Assembly (NCBI RefSeq): GCF_002078875.1
Contig: NC_034438.1
Location: 16,263,149-16,327,148 of the forward strand
Length of the DNA stretch: 64,000 nucleotides
Direction: 5' to 3'
Source: Numida meleagris
Lineage: Eukaryota > Chordata > Aves > Galliformes > Numididae
This document shows positions 13,371 through 27,500 of the stretch, piece by piece. Under the pieces are notes generated by a model that saw only the letters and a program-made list of their open reading frames with translations, searched no databases and had not been told where the DNA came from. A program made the position numbers and the translations under genes. Each line of letters opens with the position of its first letter. The first letter of the stretch is position 1.

Positions 13371-13590
13371 AGGATGGATATTACGAAAAAATTTTTGCTG
13401 AAAGGGTTGTGAGACATTGGAACAGACTGCCCAAGTAAGTAATGGAGTCATCATCCATGAAGATATTTAAAAGATTTGTAGATGTGGTGCCTAAGGACGT
13501 GGTTTAGTAGTAGACCTGGCAATGCTAGGTTAACGGTTGGACATTATGATCTTAGAGGTTTTTTCTATCCTAAATGATTTCATTATTTTC
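13371..13590 (+). mobile_element. CR1 LINE 3' fragment
   Basis: This follows the 3' untranslated end of avian CR1 in order: a gatattacgaaaaaattttt block, ggttgtgagacattggaaca, gactgcccaag, a catccatgaagatatttaa block, and a terminal gacattatgatcttagaggt block. It is heavily diverged. Only the 3' end survives, which is usual for 5'-truncated CR1 copies. Confidence 0.72.
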
Positions 13591-16500
13591 AGTGTAGACA
13601 GAAGGGCAAGAGAGTTGCAACCAAATTACTGTGTTTTCAAACAGTTCACATCTTGTCAGCATCAGGACAGCACAATAACAACCTGTTAGACAACTCTATG
13701 TAGATAATTTTTCGATATAGATATTATCCACTATGCCAGCTCAAATTACCAGACTTTCCTTGTTATGTAGGAAAAAATGAGGCAGCTTCCATACTGGAGG
13801 CCCAGGCAGTGAGGTTAGAGTTAAGCATGGGCTCTTATGTCATTTGTATATATGTGACCAGATGTGGACAACTGAAGCTGGCACTTGGGAAACTTGTAGA
13901 ACAGTCATGGAAAAGTTTATTAAATTTATGCACCTAGACATTGATAGAAAAACATGGTTGTTTTTAATTAGCTGCAATGGAGGCAGAGTTTAGCTATATC
14001 CTAGTTTGACTGAGATTTTGGATGCTACCTTCTTGTTAACAATAATCTTACTTATAGGAAAATAATATAAATTATATATTGAACTATATATTATAATTTA
14101 TATATCACCAATAATTAATTGCATTTCAAACCATATTAGAAATGAAAATAATATTCTGGCAAATACTGCACAGTGTTACCTTCTTTGGGACACAATTTTT
14201 TATTAATTTTAAGATAAATTATTCTTAGACTCTATTAGAATTTTAGACTTTATTGTTTTACATACATGATCTTCAGTATGAGCTGTTTAACTTGAACTTA
14301 TTGGAAGTTTATAATCTCTTGCATTTCATACTCTTTCTTGAGTTAAGTGGGTTTTTTTCCTTCACCAATGGTGTCTACCATTCTGTATGTCTATTCTGTA
14401 TATCTATGGTGTCTATGTATCTCTAAAATTCCATTTATTAGCTCTGTATCATATTGCAGTTTTCGATGCTCAAAGCTGATTCTTTTGCCTTTGCTCGCAT
14501 TGGGTGTCAATTTACTGCATGATAGAGATGCTTTAGGAGTGATGCATGGCTGAATATATGAAATATAAAAATTTTACCATAATAATTGTAAATGAAAATG
14601 AAAACCAGACCCAGGGCCATACAACAGTACAAAGTAAGGTTAGATCAGAATACTCAAAGACCTTGACACATCCTGGTTTTGTTTTAACTCAAAACTTGTG
14701 TAAATCTGTAAATCACAAGTGAATAGAAATATTCAGATCAATCAAGAAAGTGAGAAAGTGGAAGATTTATCACTGTTTTAACCACAACACTCGATGACAG
14801 AAATATCAGCTTATTTGCGTCTCCTCACTAGAGTGGCTCTCTGAATTGGCTGCCCTTCAGTTATGTTTGTCGTGATGACTGAACCATATAATATCTAGAT
14901 ATGTGCCTTAAGTGGATAACAAAACAGCTGTGACACTGTGGATGTCCAATGATACTGGATATTCTGACTGTTTACTTGGTATGTCTCATAATTTTAGGCA
15001 AAAATCTTTATAGGTGCTCAGAACACACAACATGAGATGAGGAAAGCAGAGTCAGGAAACAACCTTAGCAACAAGGAAAAGGAGAGCATAACTGCACTGC
15101 TGTCCTACGCCTTACGTGTGTTATGCTCTATGGAGGTGGACTGGCTGTGTTGCTTGCAGTCTGCTAAGGTAACACACAAATATTTTCCATGCTGTTCTTT
15201 CAGCTCTTTCTCAGATTTGCACCAGCAGGAAAAAAGACAGGATAAAATCTAGATGAAAGAACAAGTAAAAGCAAAGATTATCATTGGTATAGACTTCTTA
15301 AAGCACTTTGTTTATTTTTGTTTTCCTTCTATACAAAGGCTGGCTAGGTATTTTAAAGAGCATTGTTAATTCCTTTAAATCCTTGAGTTCTTCAGGAACT
15401 TTCTTTGTTTTGAGACACTGAGATCCATCTTCTGTATGGGAGGAATTAGGGTCAAGTTATAATAACAAACAGATTTTTGAAAAGCCTTTTCTGTTTTTTT
15501 TACAGGACCATCAGAAAATGAAACAGAGGCCTGAATGGGGTTGACTTTGGTTTTGGCGTGAACAAAAGTTCCAGAATTCTTAAGGCAAAAGTAAACAAAC
15601 TTAATTCAAAAAATTACATAGGCCAGTGTTTCAGCTCAAGCTAAAGACATTCTCAGAACTGTTCCATCTGCAGAGAGAATTCATTTAGGTTTCCGCTGGG
15701 CTCGTGCAATTGAATTCTTCGCAGTGATAGCCAAGTTGCACTGGGGATAGAGGTAAGTATCACAAATAAATCAGTGGGTTCAGGAGGAAAAAGAAGGAAA
15801 GAAGCTTTAGTAAAATTTCAAGAATGGCCTGCACAGATTCCCTGAAAAAGAATGTATGCATTTTCATAGCAAACAGCTGCATAACCATTTTGAAATATAC
15901 CTTAAGTTGGGATTGTCAATTAACATATATCTTGCAAAATAGGTAAAAAGTGAACTTTAACTCCATAATAGTTTTTCTCTTCTCTTAATGCCACAGAATT
16001 TCCTTTCTGAAGACTGCTCCAAGAAAACCACTAAGACGAAAATGGATGAGGGCACAAATTAAATTGTGGCGCAGCTTTAAAGCAGTTGTGATGTGTTGCA
16101 AGATAATCCAGTCTTCCTTAAGTACATATTTAGTATCGTGGTGAAGGTTGAGTGAAACAACATTGATGCTGCTAGCCAGCCTCCTCAGAAAGGGCAAACA
16201 GAAGAGGCATTTAAAGTCCTTTTTCAGTATAAGGCTCATAAGACGGCTGAAACAAATTAGTCACTATACAAAACTCTGTCCCTATGCAAGCCTAATCAGA
16301 AGCTGAGCTACACAATGAAGGACGTCTGCTGGGAGAGGTCTATAAATTCATCTGAACTTCATATTGTTTGGTAAAAGTGCTCCTGTGTTTATGGCCAGAA
16401 GCAGCTAAATACAAGCAAAGAAGCCAGAAAGCCAGCAAGACAAGTACTTGATGTTTGAAAGAAAACCAACTCATGGAATGAGGGGGACAGAGCATCAACT

Positions 16501-16873
16501 GGAAAAAAAAAAAAAAAAGGCTTGTATCTGTGAGCAAAGAAATGCCTTATCTTGTTTGACCTATGTCCAGTTCACAGAATCAGAATGTTACTTGTACTCC
16601 TGGTTTAAAAAAAAAGAAAAAAAAAGAATAACATTTTAAAAAGTATATACAGATATATATATTCTGTCATCATTGAAACAGTGTGCAAAAGCATGAATGT
16701 TGGCTACCTGCTCTGTGAAAACAGTAACAATGGTGTTAGTAGTGAAATCCTTTTTGAAGAGGAAAAAAAAGGTATCCCCATGGGAAGAAATTGTGAGCTG
16801 AGATTCCAACTGAGCATGCTAAATTCAAAGATAGCCAAAGGTGCTTTCCAGTTAGAGGCTGAAACTTAACAAA
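13591..16873. other. Gene-free AT-rich DNA
   Basis: Holds an imperfect AT-only palindrome at about 14064-14105 and no recognisable gene. The open frame at 15037-15252 is short and matches nothing I know. Confidence 0.5.
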
Positions 16874-16921
16874 AATTAAAACAGTATCTAGAACAAACAA
16901 GAATTAAAACAGTATCTAGAA
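16874..16921 (+). repeat. 20-bp direct repeat, 28-bp period
   Basis: The 20-mer aattaaaacagtatctagaa occurs at 16874-16893 and again, identical, at 16902-16921. It looks like a local tandem duplication with a short spacer. Confidence 0.9.
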
Positions 16922-19190
16922 ACTTCCCAGAAAACATTTGGAAGAAAAAAAAAGGAAAAGAAAGAGGAAAACACCTCAGTTTCTCAGCCACAAATTGTCT
17001 AGATTCATTAGGAAGGCCAATAACAACATAGCCATTATTTAGCAGTAAAAAGAAATCAAAAAGGTGATCAGCAATCTGGGTGTTGTGGATCATAGGGTTT
17101 CCTAGAAAATAAGGGAAACTAAGAAAAATGTAGCCAAATTTGAACTTGCTAAAAAAGTTGAGTTTCAGCAACGACTCAAGGAGCAGATGGTTCACACTGA
17201 GAAGAAAATCAAAAGATCACAGACCTCACTGGCAGTTAGCCCATGTGGATGGAGCTGGGCCAGCTGGAGAACTGTAGTAAGACAGAGCAATCACAGTGTT
17301 TTTCTAGTACATCTGTAACTCTCAGAGTGGAGAATTTGGATTGTCAGAGGCTTCAATTTGCTTCAACTGCCCAGACCTCACTGCAGACTGCAAGGGTGAT
17401 CTTTGTACCCTTCATCGTGATAGTCCATCACGATTTCCTGAACTGGTTTAGAAGATGCTCAGTGAGAAATCAGTAAACTACATTGTTAGTAGAATTTCCA
17501 AAATAGTACCAGATCTGAGTGTTTAAAAGCATATTACTCAGAAATCCAAGGAGGGTTCTTTTTTTTTTTGTTACTTGAAGAAGAGATAAGGCATCTATAA
17601 AATTCCCCAAGCCCAAATCTGAATCTGATGGAACAGTGGATAGGCTCAACAGCTGGCTACCCTTTTAAAACATCAGCAGTGGGACAAGTCCCAGCACATA
17701 CCATCCTTTGGTCGTTTGTTAGCACCACATTCCATCACAGCACAAAACATGCCCTAACCCTCCCAGATCTTTGGTATAAGCTAAGGAACAGCTGAAGTGG
17801 TAACTGCTGGAGAGGAAACATGGCATTTGGACCACTTGCATTGTACTGACATTTGCAATCGCCAATTTTGAAAAGTTTACAGCATTTGCTAAATAAAAAG
17901 TAGAGACAGACTAATGAAAAAGAAGAGAGCAAGACATAATGTTGCGTACAGGAGCTTTAAAACCAGGCTACCTGGTCTGTTTCCTGAGGGGGAAGGGAGC
18001 GGGGGACGTGGAGTGTTATACAGCTTTAGGTTCTAAGCATTACGTTTGTGTAATCCTGCCCAGCGGAGCACTAACAAGCAGATAGCCAGACCCCTCTGGT
18101 CTTTCAGGTATTTCATATCCAGACAGTATAAGTGCTTAGAGGTCCATAAGCAAAATGGGTGCCAGGTTGATGGGGAGTTAACTGGTGGCTGACCAGGCAG
18201 CTGGCACTGTTCTAGACCTCAAACCACATCTTAACAATTCAGTCCCAGTACAGAACACATTACCCCCAGAACTATCTGAGAAAGGAGCAGGAAGGTAATA
18301 ACTCACCAGGACTACATTCTAAAACCAGACATGAATACAAAACACCAACTTCAGCATTCTATATTTGCAGTCTCAGGGTAGGCATATCCATTCTCAAAAA
18401 TAAGTAAACAAAAGAGAGTACTGAAGAAACTAGTATTTTGTAGAACGACTGGTAATCACTGGAAACAAATAGCGCTATTCTTTTGATGCTTATCCCTGTA
18501 AAAGTCTTAAACTGTGTTCACATGGAGGTAAGATATGTATGAATGCAACAAGGACATTAAGTCCAGAATGCGCAACATCCATGTAACTTTCAGTGCAGGA
18601 GCTCCTTAACTTCTATAAATGGTTGAAAAAAAAAAACCATGGTAAATGAAAAATAAACTCTCAGTGAAGCAGTATTTCATTTTTCAGGAGATAAGGTTGT
18701 TTTTTTTAGGGCAAAGTTCTTTCTAGGTCACAGTATTTCTTAATAATTAATTCCCGGATTGCTCCAGTGTTGTCCTTTTTATGTTCCTATTTTGGAACTG
18801 CCCACAAGGACAATTTGCTGAAAGGGTCATTGTTTGGATCCAGTTTTGGTAACACACTGTTCATGAAAATTGGGTAGAAGCATGGAACTACAGTTGCCAT
18901 GATCTGCCCTTGTAACACAGTATTTGAAACCCCCCCTTAGAAAGATAAAATATAGGATAAATCAGTTATGGATCACCCTAAATATTTATCTACTTCATAA
19001 AATACTGTATTAAGTACAACAGCTCAGCAACAGTAAAGGATGCATGAAGCCGAAACCTCAGAACCATATACTTCCTATGATATGTGTTTATTCTGGCTTA
19101 CCAGAACAACGCATGTAAACCACTGCAAAAAGAAAGGGAGAAAGGAAGAATTCATTTGAGAAGAGAAAGAAATCAAAACAGATTTGTATG
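16922..19190. other. Gene-free DNA
   Basis: No exon or repeat family is recognised. The longest open frame nearby (minus strand, 16866-17195) is low in complexity, lysine-poor and aromatic-rich, consistent with translation of AT-rich noncoding DNA. Confidence 0.5.
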
Positions 19191-19250
19191 TCATAGAAAC
19201 ACAGAATAATAGAATGGCTTGGCTTGGAAGGGTAAAAAATGCTAGTGAGG
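19191..19250 (-). mobile_element. CR1 LINE 3' tail fragment
   Basis: The + strand shows tcatagaaacacagaataat followed by agaatggcttggcttggaag. This is the complement of the CR1 3' terminus (the usual form is agaatcatagaat, then ggttggaag). Only the last 60 bases or so are recognisable. Confidence 0.6.
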
Positions 19251-20218
19251 TTATTAATTAAAGGGTTATTTTTTTTAAGCATTTAAAAATTCAAACAAGA
19301 GCATAATGAGATTTTCAAAAGCATTGAGGTCTGTAAGCCCAACACATATTTAGATCTTGGTGCCACATAATTTTTGGATATTTAGAACAGAATAGAATAG
19401 AATATATTGTCATCATGTTTTGTACTTACATCTAGTATTAACCACAATTTATACTGGCCCAACATTATATCAAAACAACTAGGTGTGGACTGTATGGTTC
19501 TAAAGATAAATATTTTAAGTGCAAGAAATAACAAAATTCTAATTTTGTGAGCAGAAATAGTATGTATTAAAACATGAATGAGGTCCTGGATCAGCATGAG
19601 CTCCTGCTGACTATTAATCAGGGCTGCAGTCAGGATTGTGGTCTTTATTAAACAGAGGAATTTTTTCCTATCTCACATGATCTGCTTTTATTGGTTAAAA
19701 AAAACCACACTTAATTCCTTATGTCTGCCTCCTCATAATGGAAGTTACATGGCAGCACAAATAAGAATGATGGCCAGGTTTCTAGATGAGCTGTGTTCAC
19801 AATCCTTTCAAGTTAGACAGTTTGCAAAGTCTAGACTTCCTGCACCTTTGAAATCAAGGACTAAAGGCCAAGGTAAACAAAGAAGCTGTCTTTTTCTTCT
19901 TCACTCCTTGATGAGCTGGATACACCCTTTTGAATGCAGCAAACCAGTCAATCCACTGCCTGGTATTCTCTCCACCTCCTGTCTTCTTCCACTACATAAT
20001 CCAAATACGTAGTTAGCAAAAGGTATCAGATGTTCCCTAGATAGTTTGTAAACAAAGTTGTCCAATATTTATTAAATAATTTATTAAAATTCCAAGCTAC
20101 TTGCCTGAAGAAATAGCAAGCACAACAACCATGGTAAATGTTTTCAAATATCCAAAGGATGTAAACAACAAATATGCAGTAATTAGGTTGAATTATGTCC
20201 TGATATTGTGACATATTA
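19251..20218. other. Gene-free DNA
   Basis: Contains a 124-codon open frame at 19638-20012 with no recognisable motif, no splice context and no conserved family features. I treat it as chance. Confidence 0.45.
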
Positions 20219-20290
20219 GGTTTTGGAATAGTTCCCCTGGGGAAGTGGTTAGACTCCATGGAGAGTTTCAGAGCTGGAATGGACTAACTC
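20219..20290 (+). mobile_element. Possible CR1 LINE fragment
   Basis: The series tggaatagttcccctgggga, agtggttagactcc and a catggagagtttcagagc block resembles the CR1 3' region that normally reads 'ggaacaggctgcccagggaggtggt'. It is short and diverged. Confidence 0.4.
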
Positions 20291-21340
20291 TACTAAACTC
20301 TACTTGTTTTAAAGTAAGAAGCAATCTGACAAAGGCAGGAAGTTAAGTAGTTTAAGGTAAAAATAGGCTTCTCTCATACCTAAATTGTACCGTTTTGTTA
20401 AAATACATTTTTAGATGTGTTATTTGTATGTCAAAGTGTTGTACTGAAGTGAGTGGAAAAAAAATTGCAGGTGATATGACAATAGTATTTCAATCAGCAA
20501 ACAAGTGGGTCACTAAAAAATTCAGTTACAGAGTTCATGGGTTTTGAAAAGGAAGCCTGCCTAGTTTTTGAAAAAAAAATCTCCTTTCTACACATTGACT
20601 TTTAAAATATGGGCTACATCTGCATTAATGAGTGACAAGGAATTTGAGAAATCTGGTGCACATGTGGCTTGGCAGGTGCTTTATATTGAAAGGCACATGA
20701 GGTTTTGTCAAATTGTGTAGAGCTGCTCTAATCATAACCTCTGAGCATCAGTCATTGTTTACCTTAATTCTATCATAAGCACATCTGGGTAACTCCTTAA
20801 AATAATGGTAAAGGTAATTAGTAATGAATTGAGTTGGAAATCTGATAAAGTACTTATGACATCCATATTGGTACCAAATGAATTCATCATGCTTAACATT
20901 GTTACAAAAACATCAGAGGAATTAATAATAATTTGTGCCAGCATTTTAGTGTGTTGCTAACATGAGATCGAGTATAATGAATGCTTTAAAAAAAAAAAAA
21001 AAGTATTTCAATAGCCCTGAAAAATTTTACGTCTGCATTTTGTTATTGCTAAAACACATAACTCTTTTTCATATATTACCATCCTTGGTAGAAAGGACAG
21101 GCACGTTAATTTTATGCATCTTGTCCAGTAAGTTTTCAGGATAACATTTTGTTGCTGCATTAGAAGAACAGACCACTGTCTGAACACATGCATTTCTCAC
21201 TGTAAGAGCTTCTTGTTGGAGGCAGCGTACACAGAGTCTCAACACAGAAATTCATAAATGAATAGTTAAAGTAGAGATGACTCTTTACTGTTACGACTTG
21301 GTGCAGATGTAGTTGAAACTGGTGAACCAGTAAGTAGCTC
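20291..21340. other. Gene-free DNA
   Basis: AT-rich and unique-looking, with an A-run at about 20988-21002. No gene is recognised. Confidence 0.5.
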
Positions 21341-21566
21341 ATAGAATCACAGAATCATCTAGACTGGAAAAAACCTTCAACATCATTAAGTCCAACCATC
21401 ATCTTGACCTACTGAATCCCACCACTAAACTATGTCCCTCAGTGCCATATCCACATGTCTCTTAAAAACTTCCAGGGATAGTGACTCTACCACTTACCTG
21501 ACTGCCAATTCCAATGGTGTAAAAAAAATTCTTCCTAATATCCAGTCTGAACCTCCACTTCACAGG
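21341..21566 (-). mobile_element. CR1 LINE 3' fragment
   Basis: The + strand runs atagaatcacagaatcatct, then tcattaagtccaaccatcat, accactaaactatgtccctc, cttccagggatagtgactct and ttcctaatatccagtctgaa. This is the classic complement of the CR1 3' UTR in unbroken order. The CR1 3' end is therefore at 21341 and the element points to the minus strand. Confidence 0.92.
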
Positions 21567-24500
21567 AGCTAGAAAGCTAGCCACATGGTGCTGTGGCAGT
21601 ACCACTGTCACATGAAGTTTGTAAAAGCTCAGCACTGTAAAGTGGAATGTATGCTCTGAAACAAGACAAAGGCTTTAAGCAGTTTATTAACACTAAATGG
21701 AGAAAGCTTTCTATGTTGCTTGACTAAAAAGCATTAGCCAAACCTTCAGTACATTTATGACACTTATTCTCCTTACACCTGCATGAAAAATTTCCCATTC
21801 TCTGTCTCTACCTGACTTCTCAATGTAGGGAAAAACTGATACAATTTCCTATTGTTTTTCCCTCATGTTCTTACAGCATTTGTCCTTTTCTCATTTCTGC
21901 CACTAAAAGCCTTCCTTATACCTTAGTCACTCCTCATACCAACCTCCACAATCTTTATCTCTTATCCTCTTTGTTCTCATTTGTCCAGACTCATTTCCTG
22001 TTCTCACTATTCAAGAACTCAGCACTTGCCCTTTTGAATTCCTCACTAGCTTTTCTTTGCCAGGATGCAGGCAGCCCTTCAAATTCTGCGCAACAGAGAC
22101 ATGGTTCACCTCTGCCCGAGTATCCACCAGCTCTCCCTTTGTGTGTTTCTCTGCCCAGACTCCTCTGACTGCTCACCACCGTCTCTGACTCTCTGCAAAT
22201 GCAATCCATGCTCTATTTCCTTGCTCACGCTGATGGAGTAACTTCAACTTTGAATATAATTCACCCTCCTTCCTCTTAGCTCTTCTTGCTTCTGAACTGC
22301 ATCTCTAACCAGTGGCTCTCTAAACTTTCTCATGTTTTTTATTATTTTACCAGCCCCTTCCTGCAACCCGACTGTAACAACAGTCATTCTCGTAACTGCT
22401 TCATGTCTATATTCCTGCCAGGCATTCTGCAAGACTCCGCTGTAATGCATCTGTCTACATCAGCTTGTGAGCTCCATGAAGTTAAAAAATGCCTCATTCC
22501 ATGTCTGTATAGCATCAGGCTGGTGCTCAGCACTTAAAAAGAGTGATTTATTTCTCCTGCTCATATTTTCTTAACTTCAAGACGTGTTTTCTCACTGGGA
22601 AAGTATTTTATCCTCTGATTTGAAGCTGTCATGTAATCACAACAGTGTGTTTGTAATAGCATAGTAAATTCCATGGCAACAAACTGTGATGTCATAAATG
22701 CGGGATTTATATCTTTTTCTGCAAAATCAAGTAGAAGAAGCAGATGGACAAGAAAAAAAAGAAAACTCATTAAAATACCAACAGTTTTTAAAAATTGCAG
22801 TAAAAATATCAATGTGAACCCAGACAAATGTTTTTTAATAGATTTCTTTTTATATATGCTTCCTGATTTTTAAAAGCCTGCTTGCCTGAATAAGGCCCTT
22901 TTTTGGGGGTGGAAATATATTTTAAAATAACTGCAAAAAATAAGTGTTTGGAATCAAGGCTCTAAAATTCAAAACAATTGCCTCAGACAAGTTAAATAGA
23001 ACGGAAATAAAAGGTCCACAATGATGAGAAAATACTTATAAAAATTTCTGGGCTACATTTCTCACAGCTAAACTGCCAATTATTCATTAGCGTGCATATG
23101 ACGTATTAAGAATGTACTTGCGTGGATTATTTACAAGAACTAAGAAGTGATTAATAAGAGGATGGACTTGAAAACATCCTCTGTGATGTTCTTGCTAACA
23201 AGTGGGCCCAGCTTGGTAATCAGACGTCGTCAGAGAAAGCAGCACATCCCAAGATAGTATGATTCATTTCTGACTTCCTGCCCTCCCTTATTGGAAACAT
23301 GGAAGATATATAGCAGTTAAAGAAATCTGTTCAACAAAATCATATCTTCTACTTGAAACTGCGAGACAAAAAGTATTTCTAAACTTACGTTCTACACACC
23401 TGAGATATTTCCAGTACAGTAATAATGTAACAACATGCCTTCCACTTCAAATGATTTGGAATAGTATTATTTATTTTTTTCTAAAGATCTCAAAGGATGT
23501 TGTAAATGTAAGTTAAATAGTAGAAAAAATTGTTTCCTGTAGAGGTCTGTAAGTTTTGCCTCCAAACTGATTTTAACAACATTGTGGAGTGAAATGTAAA
23601 CTATGTCCTTCCAGCTTGTGAGTTCTTTCAACCCACACTCAAATTTATTATATAAATGAAGAAGTTGCCCTTTCCCCATGTTTAACTACGTATAAGGTTA
23701 TTTAACATATGCCATTAGATGCATTTAGGTTTAGGGGGAAAAAAGCTTAGAAGGGAGAAGGTACAAATATCTGGACAAAGCAAGATCTGAGGCATATTTA
23801 GCATCACTAAAAAGCATTTGTCACAGTCCTTGACCTCGTTTGGATGGCCCTCCTGCTCTCAGTGTGTGCAACCTGCATAATCAACAGCAGTCCTCCTGGG
23901 CTGACATACACTTGTTGGAGAGCCTTTCTGCCAGTGATCACCATCAGAGACTCTGAAGTCAGTCAAGGCTGCAGTTAGAAGGTTCTTTCTATAGTGTTCA
24001 TTAAGCAGTTCACATGTACTCTTGCCTTACCTGGTTTAGCTTCTCCTATCTAATTACATGGGTTGTTTTTTTGTTGGTGGTTTTTTTTTGTTTGTTTGTT
24101 TGTTTTGGTCATCTGGAGTTCCTCATCTGCTGTGATATCTTGCAAGGTGAAGAATCATTGACTCAGAACAGTGGCTGGGGTTTAGACAATAAATTTTTAT
24201 GATCTTAATCTTAGTATTCATTGTAGGCATGTAAGGATAATCAAGACAATCCAAACTGACAAGATTGTAGGGCCATATTTTGGGAGAGCACTGTTGAGCC
24301 TTGTATATGTTCAGGGAATGGATGACAAGTAGAATATAGCTGTATTTCTAAATAAATAAATAAATAAAAACTATTCTAGCTATTCATTTGGCAGATTCAT
24401 CAAGTCTGACCTCTTCCAGAAAGTCAGATACATGAGTTAATATACAAAAATGAAGTTTGAACTCAGAAGGAAGTCTTCTTTTTGAAACATTGCTCAGGAT

Positions 24501-27500
24501 GCCAAGCACAGGTTTTAGTGTGAATTCACATGCAAGCCTGTGATACAATCGTGTCAACCACAGGAGACAATTCAAAGGCCATATAAAATGCTGTGTAGGT
24601 GGTGACACAGTTCTCTCCAACCAGCTCTACAACACTTGTATTTGCCCTATAAATAGTGCCATGCCATTCAGTGGAACTACTTTAAGACAATGTTCAGTGG
24701 GATGAATTAATTAAATTAATTTTCAAAACAATTTTTCCCTGTGACTTGAGAGATTTCAAAGACATTTTGGAGTTGTACAAAATTTTTGCCTAGTACATTT
24801 TTACCTTTTTGATGTTCCCTTCAACACAAATCTTTATTTGCTTACCAGTTACTCCCTCTCACAATCTTCCTCTGGATTAACAATGGATGCTATGTAATCA
24901 GCTAAAGGCCAAACCTCAGAAAAGGTTGCCTATTCTTGTGACAACACAATAAACGATCGCAGCAAGCTGATGACAAGCAGTCCAGATGTGATCCAACTGG
25001 TCTGATGACAAAGTAGTCCTTGATGGCTTTCAAAAGATGGCCGTTTGTAACTCTCCAATGACTCTACAAAGAAATCAACACCACAGTCAGTCAGACTGAG
25101 GTATAATGTGCCTAACATATTGCTGGCATGCAACCCATTCAGTAATGTAAAAAATGGCCATACCATACATCTTTATGTTACAAACATTTCCTACCTACAT
25201 TTATACAGATATAAAACTGTTAGTAAAATGGAAGCTATTTGAAGCTTGTAAAAGAAAGCAGAGCATATTATCTGGATTATTTCCATTTTGTACATATTTT
25301 TTTACTTAGCCCAGTATGAATGGTTTACATTAAAACATTTAAATATTGAAAGAGGTTTTGGGTTACAGACTGATAGTAGTTCCATAAAAACAAATTATTT
25401 TTCCATTTCTACAAAATCTAATTAAACATGTGAAAACAAATGTGTTGTGTAATATTAGGGATATTCTTCCTTGCCTTCAATAATAATGCAGGATCCTGGT
25501 AATTCATTATGGACAGATTTTTTTCTGAGGTGATTATGTGGCTGATGGTTGGTTTCTTAGCACTCTGTGAAAGATTCATCCATATTTTCTTTCCATTTCC
25601 TCCCCACTCCTTTTCTGCTGATTTCAATATAAAATAATTTCCAGCCTTTATGGACTTAGGAAGTGACATATTGTCTTTGGGTCATTTCTAAATAATTATA
25701 AATGGAAAATCTGTGACAGTAAAGCACATAACTAACTCAGTTATTATAGTGAAACTACACTACAAGATGCAGTTAAACATCCAGATCTCACTTAAATAAA
25801 GTGTGACAAGCAGATCCCACATCTTGTCCATAAATGGAACCATGCCCTTTCCATGCAGTACTGAGTCTTTGGATCTATTCCATTTCCATTGCCATTAATG
25901 GTAATCTCTTGTGTAATTTGACTGAAAAAAAGACGAAACATGAAGTGATAGGAACGCTGACTTACGAGCCTCAGTTTGGCATTGTCACAAATACTTCCTA
26001 CTGATGTTTAGGCAGAATGAATCTGGATCTCAAAGTGTAATTCAAGACTCAAATGCTTGGAATCAAGGTGAATACATGCATGGAAGGAAATCTGCAGCCT
26101 CACAGATAGTATACCTACTCAGGCCCCAGGCTGTATTATAAATCTTTACGTCAATTTATGGGCAAACCATCAAATTCATTCCTTCTTCAACCCTGTTTTA
26201 GAAGTATTGTCTTCAGCCATGCTTTTGACCTTCTGAGTTTTCCCCCACTTTTGTTCTTTGTTGGCTCCATAAAATATTTGTAAAATAAGTTACTTGCCCT
26301 CCAATCACTTATCTTTAAAAAGGATGAAGATATCATCTTCAACTCCTCTTTCTCCAGCCTTCTCAAGTCAACAATTACTGTTTGAATGTCTTGATATTTT
26401 GTCAGTAATGCACTTGAAAACAAATAATTCTTTCCTTACTCTAAAATGCCACTGATAGCAGAATCACCTCAGTTTTGTCTTTCTTCATTTTATCCTGTTT
26501 TAAAAAAAAAAAAAAAACACCTGCCAACAACTCCCACCACTGCTGTAATTGCTAGGACTCCAAATATCCAGGATCTGCTCCATGTATGACTCAGAGTTCA
26601 CAACTTATTTTGAATATCTTGCACACAACATCAAGATTTTTTATCCCTTCCATTCCCCATAGCTGTAGCTCCTCTTCTCCCTTCTCTCCCACTTCAGTGT
26701 CAATGCTGACAACATTTCTTCCTAATTGTCTTCTCTCTATTCTCTTTTCAGTTTTGCCTGCAGCCTTCCTTCCATGAAACACTTGACATCTGAGCTTTGC
26801 CTGCTTCTCTGTCTTTCTATCAAAGCGTTTGTAGCATGCTTATCATCTCAGAGGTCAGGTTTCTGCTCTGGCTTTATTATCGTTCACTTCATTGATTCTT
26901 CTAGGATATTTCTTATATGTCAGATCACACAGAAGGAGACAGGAAGGTCAGCCACATTTATATCTCTTTTAAATGTCCACGGGCAAATATCTTTGTGTTA
27001 TTGTAACTGTTAAGCAGATTATGATCTTACAACATAGATTTCTGTATTGTCACAAACTCACTTACAGAGCAGTTAGCTTTGCTTTCACTGAATGATAAGA
27101 TATTAAGTCCCAGTTCCAAAACTTTTTCTTCAGAAAAAGATCATTATAGGCATAGTGAGACATAACCTCACTGGACTAAATAAAAGGTTAATTTATGTAC
27201 CATATTTTTCTGCATGTAAAGCATCTCGGGATATTTTTATTATGGAGTGCCCTAAGAATATTTGATGTTAAATCACAACTTTGAATGAATATAAGTAATC
27301 CAATAAGTATAGAAGATAGATATAGAAGATGAGAAAAACTGAAATAGAGAAATAAGTTGGTTTTTTCAGGACTGATTTGACTTTAGCGTAATGCCCTGAA
27401 GACAGATGTAGAACAACAGTACAATACAGCTAAATGAACAGATGTGTGCACCAACCATACGATCATAAAATAAGAGGTAGCCTTTTTATATGCATGTCTG

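Noticed and set aside
19638..20012. 124-codon + frame
   Set aside because: No recognisable domain or family, and it sits in repeat-bearing AT-rich DNA.
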